Assembly (NCBI GenBank): GCA_948739805.1
Contig: CAPYID010000013.1
Coordinates: 1 to 48,130, forward strand
Direction: 5' to 3'
Length of the DNA stretch: 48,130 nt
Origin: an uncultured Clostridia bacterium
GTDB lineage: Bacteria; Bacillota; Clostridia; TANB77; CAG-508
In this document: positions 44,201 to 48,130 of the stretch, in pieces
Numbering within the stretch: the first letter of the stretch is position 1
How the letters are laid out: each line of letters opens with the position of its first letter
Position numbers and translations under genes: made by a program
Notes under the pieces: model-generated
What the model saw: only the letters and a program-made list of their open reading frames with translations
Databases searched by the model: none
Told to the model about the DNA's origin: nothing

Positions 44201-45949
44201 ATCTATGGATATATGAATTTCTTTTAATTGTTCTTTTGTTACATTTCCTGGTGCATTCATTAATAAGTCTTGTGCTTTCGCATTCATTGGAAATGCTATT
44301 ATATCTCTTATGCATTCTTCTCCTGTTAATAACATTATCATTCTATCTATTCCTGGTGCTATTCCAGCATGTGGTGGTGCTCCATATTGAAAGGCTTCAT
44401 ATAATGCTCCAAATTTCGTTTTTATATCTTCTTCTGTGTAACCTAATATTTCAAATACTTTTTTCATTATTTCTATATCATGATTTCTTACTGCTCCTGA
44501 TGATAGTTCAATTCCATTACATACTATGTCATATTGATATGCAAGAATGTCTAGTTTATCTTGCTCTTCTAATGCTTTTATTCCTCCTTGTGGCATTGAA
44601 AATGGATTATGACAAAATCCTAGTTCTCCATTATCTTTTATTTCATACATTGGAAAGTCAACTATCCAACAAAATTCAAATTTGTTTTCATCTATTAATC
44701 CCAATTTCTTTCCAGCTTCTTCTCTTATAAGTCCTGATAATTCTTCTACCCTTCCTTTATGTTCTGCTATAAAGAAAATTGCATCACCTATTTCTGTTTT
44801 TGTTCTTTCTAGCATTTCTTGTTTTTCTCTTTCTGGTATTAGTTTTGCAATTGGTCCTTGTAAACTTCCATCTTCCATAACTCTTAGCCATGCAAGTCCT
44901 TTTGCCTTACAGTCTTTTATTGCATATTCTGTCATGTCTTCGAAAAATGTTCTTGGCATATTTTTTACATCTTTTACTGTTATTGTTCTTACTATCTTTC
45001 CATTAAATACTTTTATATCAAGTTTTTCAAATATGTCTGTTATATCTTCTATTATTAATGGATTTCTTAAATCTGGTTTGTCTGTACCGTATTTTAACAT
45101 TGCTTCTTTATATGTTATTCTTGGGAATGGATATTTTACTATTTCTTTGTTTGAAAATTGTTTGAAAGTGTCGTACATTACTTTTTCTATTACATTAAAT
45201 ACGTCTTCTTGTTTTGCAAATGACATTTCCATGTCTAATTGGTAGAATTCTCCTGGACTTCTATCTGCTCTTGCGTCTTCATCTCTAAAACATGGGGCTA
45301 CTTGAAAATATTTGTCTATTCCTGATACCATTAATAATTGTTTAAATTGTTGTGGTGCTTGTGGTAATGCATAAAATTTCCCTGGGTTTAATCTGCTTGG
45401 TACTAAATAATCCCTTGCTCCTTCTGGTGATGAGCTTGTAAGTATTGGTGTTTGTACTTCTAGAAATCCCTGTTCTATCATTTTCATTCTTAAAAATTGA
45501 ATTACTTCTGCTCTTAGTTTAATATTTTCTAATACCTTTTTATTTCTTAAGTCCAAATATCTATATTTTAGTCTTAAGTCTTCACGTGTTTTTTTGCTTT
45601 CTGATATTTCAAATGGTAGCATTTTTGTTCTTTTACTTAATATTTCTATTTTTTCTGCTTTAAGTTCTACAAGTCCTGTTTCTAATTTTTCATTTATTGT
45701 TTCTTCATCTCTTTTTCTTATAACTCCTGAAATTGATACTGTTGATTCTATTGGAATTTTTGCTGCAAATTCTACTAGCTCTTCATTGTCTCTCACTACT
45801 ACTTGTGTTATTCCATATTGATCCCTTAAATCAATAAATAGAACTCCTCCTAAGTCCCTAATTGTGTCTATCCATCCTGCAAGTTTTGCTTCCTTTCCTA
45901 CATCTCCAATCCTCATTTGTGAACATAAATAAGTTCTGTAATCATTCAT
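44195..45949 (-). CDS. aspS: Aspartyl-tRNA synthetase
   Basis: This is a class II synthetase. The 584 residues have an N-terminal OB fold (GWIDTIRDLGGVLFIDLRDQYG), motif 2 region FRDEDARADRSPGEFYQLDMEMSF (shown in part: FRDEDARADRSPGEF), a GAD insertion domain and motif 3 GAPPHAGIAPGIDRMIMLL. With GatCAB just downstream and no AsnRS in view, it may be non-discriminating and also charge tRNA-Asn (inference; the whole genome is needed). AAAGGGATATAAA precedes the ATG. Expression is controlled by an upstream T-box. Confidence 0.95.
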   Translation of the reverse strand: MNDYRTYLCSQMRIGDVGKEAKLAGWIDTIRDLGGVLFIDLRDQYGITQVVVRDNEELVEFAAKIPIESTVSISGVIRKRDEETINEKLETGLVELKAEKIEILSKRTKMLPFEISESKKTREDLRLKYRYLDLRNKKVLENIKLRAEVIQFLRMKMIEQGFLEVQTPILTSSSPEGARDYLVPSRLNPGKFYALPQAPQQFKQLLMVSGIDKYFQVAPCFRDEDARADRSPGEFYQLDMEMSFAKQEDVFNVIEKVMYDTFKQFSNKEIVKYPFPRITYKEAMLKYGTDKPDLRNPLIIEDITDIFEKLDIKVFNGKIVRTITVKDVKNMPRTFFEDMTEYAIKDCKAKGLAWLRVMEDGSLQGPIAKLIPEREKQEMLERTKTEIGDAIFFIAEHKGRVEELSGLIREEAGKKLGLIDENKFEFCWIVDFPMYEIKDNGELGFCHNPFSMPQGGIKALEEQDKLDILAYQYDIVCNGIELSSGAVRNHDIEIMKKVFEILGYTEEDIKTKFGALYEAFQYGAPPHAGIAPGIDRMIMLLTGEECIRDIIAFPMNAKAQDLLMNAPGNVTKEQLKEIHISIDK

Positions 45950-45997
45950 TTTATATCCCTTTCCTTCCTTTACATATACAAGGATAATTCGGAAAAG

Positions 45998-46228
45998 AAA
46001 TCAAAAATAGCTTCCATCCTTGTATATTAATAATACAGGGACGAAAGCCTTACTTCCGCGGTACCACCCTTTTTGAAAATAATTATGATATTTTCCTCTT
46101 TTTAAAAATGCTCCAATGTGTTTCACTAATTGAACTATTTAAAAATGCTTCCAGCCTATGACATTTTTTCTCTATTAATAGTTTTATCAATTGCTTTCAT
46201 CTTCATCGCATTGTTTTAATTTTTCATT
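45998..46228 (-). promoter_or_regulatory. T-box riboswitch leader of aspS
   Basis: On the minus strand the canonical antiterminator sequence GGGTGGTACCGCGG lies at 46069-46056. An alternative terminator stem follows: CGTCCCTGTAT pairs with ATACAAGGATG (one mismatch, 46043-46015), then a T-rich tail to about 45998. Upstream, ~150 bases have Stem-I-like features such as GATGAAGATGAAAGC and GGCTGGAAGC. T-boxes sense uncharged tRNA. I could not place the specifier triplet with certainty, so tRNA-Asp is inferred from the gene. Confidence 0.9.
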
Positions 46229-46257
46229 ATTATATATTAGCTTTCCTCATATGTCAA
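46229..46257 (-). promoter_or_regulatory. Consensus sigma-A promoter of aspS
   Basis: On the minus strand TTGACA (46257-46252), a 17-bp spacer and TATAAT (46234-46229) match the consensus perfectly. Transcription should begin about seven bases downstream and run straight into the T-box. Confidence 0.85.
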
Positions 46258-46287
46258 TATTTTAAACATATAAAATTTAATTTCCCA

Positions 46288-46327
46288 TAGGAGAAAGTGG
46301 TGCAAATACATCTGCACCACCTCTCCT
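46288..46327. terminator. Stem-loop upstream of the aspS promoter
   Basis: GGAGAAAGTGGTGCA pairs with TGCACCACCTCTCC around AATACATC. Two near-copies of CCTTTGGTTCAC follow at ~46326 and ~46357. It may end a minus-strand transcript from the small ORF at 46364-46513. Confidence 0.45.
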
Positions 46328-46363
46328 TTGGTTCACTTCATTTTCACTTATACATCCTTTGGT

Positions 46364-46513
46364 TCACCTCATAAGATTTCCTATTTTAATATTTCTTATT
46401 ATTTCATATGCTTTTGTCCGCAGGTTCTTCTTGATTATGTTATCCTTGAAGCTATCATCATCATCTGCATCTGAGTAACCCGCTGTTTCATATGAGATTA
46501 TCATTGTATGCAT
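46364..46513 (-). other. Possible small ORF or gene remnant
   Basis: A 49-codon frame from ATG 46513 encodes an acidic stretch (GYSDADDDDSFKDNIIKKN) and a helical end (KAYEIIRNIKIGNLMR). No ribosome site is visible and I know no family. It contains an in-frame CGG followed by ACA AAA (46420-46418), where frame 0 looks the better continuation. The rest of 46514-46640 shows nothing. Confidence 0.25.
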
Positions 46514-46642
46514 AAAAACAAGTTCAAGTTGAGATTATTTTTGGTTTTCTCTTGACTTTCAAATCATTTTATGCAATAATGGAATTGTAATCCATATTTA
46601 CATAAAATATTATCACATCAATAACAAAAGTGGCTTAGACAT

Positions 46643-46668
46643 GTGGACGCACAATGTGCGCCCCTACA
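46643..46668 (+). repeat. CCCTACA-tailed dyad repeat
   Basis: GTGGACGCACAATGTGCGCC followed by CCTACA, 50 bp upstream of the ATPase gene. Confidence 0.7.
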
Positions 46669-46719
46669 CTAAAAAACAAAACTTTTCTATTATATGAATA
46701 ATTAAAGGAGAATAAAACT

Positions 46720-47973
46720 ATGAATACTTATATAAAACGATTATTAGAAAATGATATTATTGAGAATAGTAAATCATTTCCTGTTATTTTAGTATGTGGA
46801 CCTAGACAGGTAGGAAAAACAACTGTATTAAAAAAGCTTTCAAGTAATAAATTAAACTATGTAAGTTTAGATGACCCATTAGAGAGAAAGAGTGCAAAAG
46901 AAGACCCTTCATTATTTTTAGAAAACCATAAAACACCATTAATTATTGATGAAATTCAATATGCTACAGAATTATTACCATATATAAAAATGAAAGTAGA
47001 TAAAGCTAGATTAGAAGCTCTTGAGGATAATACAAATTGTAATGGTTTATATTACTTAACAGGTTCACAAATGTTTACAATGATGGAAAATGTAAGCGAA
47101 AGCTTAGCTGGAAGGGTTGGAATTATTGATATGTATGGACTATCTTATAGTGAGCTTATTGGTCGTGAACAAGATTACTTTTTACCAACAAAGGACAGAT
47201 GTAGTAAAAGGGAAAACAACAAAAGACCTGAGACTTTAGAAGTGTTTGAAAAAATCATTAGAGGTTCTTTCCCTGCATTATACCAAAATGAAAATATTAG
47301 TACTGAAAAATTTTACAATAGCTATTTAAGAACTTATTTAGAAAGAGATATTAGAGATATGGTTACAATTAAAGAAGAAACCAAATTTTTAACTTTTATG
47401 TCTGCAGTGGCTGCAAGAACAGGTCAAGAACTTAACTACGATAATATAGCTAAAGATGCAGAAATTGATAATAAAACAGCAAAAAATTGGCTTAGTCTTT
47501 TAAGGACTTCTGGATTAATCTTTTTGTTACAACCATATTCTAATAATCCCACTACAAGAGCAATTAAAACTCCCAAAATGTACTTTACTGATACTGGGCT
47601 TGCTTGTTATTTATCTGGATATTCTGATGCAAAAACATTAGAAAGAAGTGCAATGAATGGACATATATTCGAAACCTATGTTGTAATGGAAATTGTAAAA
47701 TCTTTTGTAAATGATAATAAAGACCCAAGATTATATTTGAATTTCTATAGAGATAGTAATCAAATTGAAATTGATTTAGTTATTACTATGAATAATACTG
47801 TTTATCCAATAGAAATTAAAAAATCTAAAAATCCAAATAACGATATGATTAAGAATTTTAAAATATTAAATAAGGGAGAGAAAGAAATTGGAGAAGGTGG
47901 CATTATTTGTATGGTTGAAAAAATAGTTCCACTTGATGAAAAAAATATTGCAATACCAATTCAATGTGTATAA
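46720..47973 (+). CDS. AAA-family ATPase with DUF4143 domain
   Basis: This 417-residue protein belongs to the widespread AAA_14/DUF4143 family. Walker A VCGPRQVGKTTVLKKL lies at residues ~26-40, Walker B TPLIIDEIQYA at ~85, and LTGSQMFTMMENVSESLAGR is the sensor region. A winged-helix-like part follows, then the DUF4143 end (MYFTDTGLACYLSG, FETYVVMEIVKSF, IEIDLVI and PIEIKKSK, a PD-(D/E)XK-like pattern). AAAGGAGAA lies upstream. Codon use matches the neighbours and there is no CGG. It stands alone; the family is often found in defence or accessory loci, with function mostly unknown. Confidence 0.88.
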   Translation: MNTYIKRLLENDIIENSKSFPVILVCGPRQVGKTTVLKKLSSNKLNYVSLDDPLERKSAKEDPSLFLENHKTPLIIDEIQYATELLPYIKMKVDKARLEALEDNTNCNGLYYLTGSQMFTMMENVSESLAGRVGIIDMYGLSYSELIGREQDYFLPTKDRCSKRENNKRPETLEVFEKIIRGSFPALYQNENISTEKFYNSYLRTYLERDIRDMVTIKEETKFLTFMSAVAARTGQELNYDNIAKDAEIDNKTAKNWLSLLRTSGLIFLLQPYSNNPTTRAIKTPKMYFTDTGLACYLSGYSDAKTLERSAMNGHIFETYVVMEIVKSFVNDNKDPRLYLNFYRDSNQIEIDLVITMNNTVYPIEIKKSKNPNNDMIKNFKILNKGEKEIGEGGIICMVEKIVPLDEKNIAIPIQCV

Positions 47974-47981
47974 TCTAAAGA

Positions 47982-48053
47982 GATGGTAATTAAATTTTAT
48001 ATTTAATTACCACCTAGTATAATAATGTTAAGTCAGAAATGACTCGACATTAT
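47982..48053 (+). terminator. Two hairpins after the ATPase gene
   Basis: GGTAATTAAA with TTTAATTACC comes first, then AATGTTAAGTCA with TGACTCGACATT followed by ATTTTG. The second has the better terminator shape. Confidence 0.5.
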
Positions 48054-48058
48054 TTTGC

Positions 48059-48130
48059 CAATAGGGACGGAGAATTGCCAATAGGGACGGAGAATTATGG
48101 CAAAATATTGCCATAATTCTCCGTCCCTAT
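48059..48130. repeat. GGGACGGAGAATT direct repeat and long palindrome
   Basis: AATAGGGACGGAGAATT occurs twice in tandem (from ~48061 and ~48078). The second copy forms a 21-bp arm (ATAGGGACGGAGAATTATGG plus C) with its inverse at 48110-48130 around AAAATATT. The window ends exactly at the arm's end, so the element may continue. Confidence 0.7.

Noticed and set aside
46364..46513. Sixth CGG shift site in the small ORF near 46420
   Set aside because: The ORF has no known family, so neither frame can be judged; the frame-0 continuation looks at least as natural.

Overview
The window comes from an AT-rich, Gram-positive, spore-forming member of the Clostridia (inference). The signs are strong AGAAAGGA/GGAGG ribosome sites, a class B sortase with a sorting-signal protein, YlbJ, a Spo0A-type DNA-binding domain, a T-box ahead of aspS, and GatCAB with AspRS and GluRS but no AsnRS or GlnRS in view. 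No rRNA, tRNA or CRISPR array was seen. Most genes lie on the minus strand.

Layout. 1-9 kb is an accessory region: two tandem peptidoglycan-binding/DUF1906 proteins (the left one frameshifted), small membrane proteins, and an unusual regulator joining a winged-helix HTH, a receiver-like segment and a Spo0A C-terminal domain. 9-19 kb carries a peroxiredoxin remnant, a cyclophilin, a zinc ribbon, a HAD phosphatase and the operon rimP-nusA-ylxQ-infB-rbfA-nrnA-truB, without ylxR. 19-25 kb has a COG2509-like flavoprotein, asd, two tiny Cys-rich membrane peptides, obgE, trpS and rpiB. 25-31 kb is mixed: a truncated Fic protein, ylbJ, a foreign-looking interrupted ORF, a toxin-antitoxin pair, and a glycine-rich surface protein with its sortase. 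31-46 kb is housekeeping again: truA, gltX, RNase J, YitT, a cysteine-less Elp3-like protein, rnc, gatB, gatA, gatC and T-box-aspS. The right end holds an AAA/DUF4143 ATPase and a long palindrome.

The main discovery concerns CGG codons. Five genes (rimP, obgE, truA, a peroxiredoxin remnant, a RelE/ParE-like toxin) are each broken by an apparent +1 frameshift at an in-frame CGG followed by A. In every case, skipping the C and reading GGA (Gly) restores the conserved family sequence. My scan by eye of all other host-like genes found no in-frame CGG. CGGA in the other phase (NNC GGA) is common and never disrupts a frame. The few ORFs that use CGG as ordinary arginine look foreign. The simplest biological reading is that CGG is an unassigned or starved codon at which ribosomes shift +1 (or CGGA is read as a four-base Gly codon), so that C insertions before GGA are tolerated even in core genes. 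A sequence-specific assembly error is the main alternative.

Intergenic regions carry two repeat families. One is a short dyad with a CCCTACA tail, about a dozen copies. The other is a set of 40-130 bp nested palindromes whose arms differ between copies but stay self-complementary, three of them sharing a GGCGTACT..TGTACGTTGA core.
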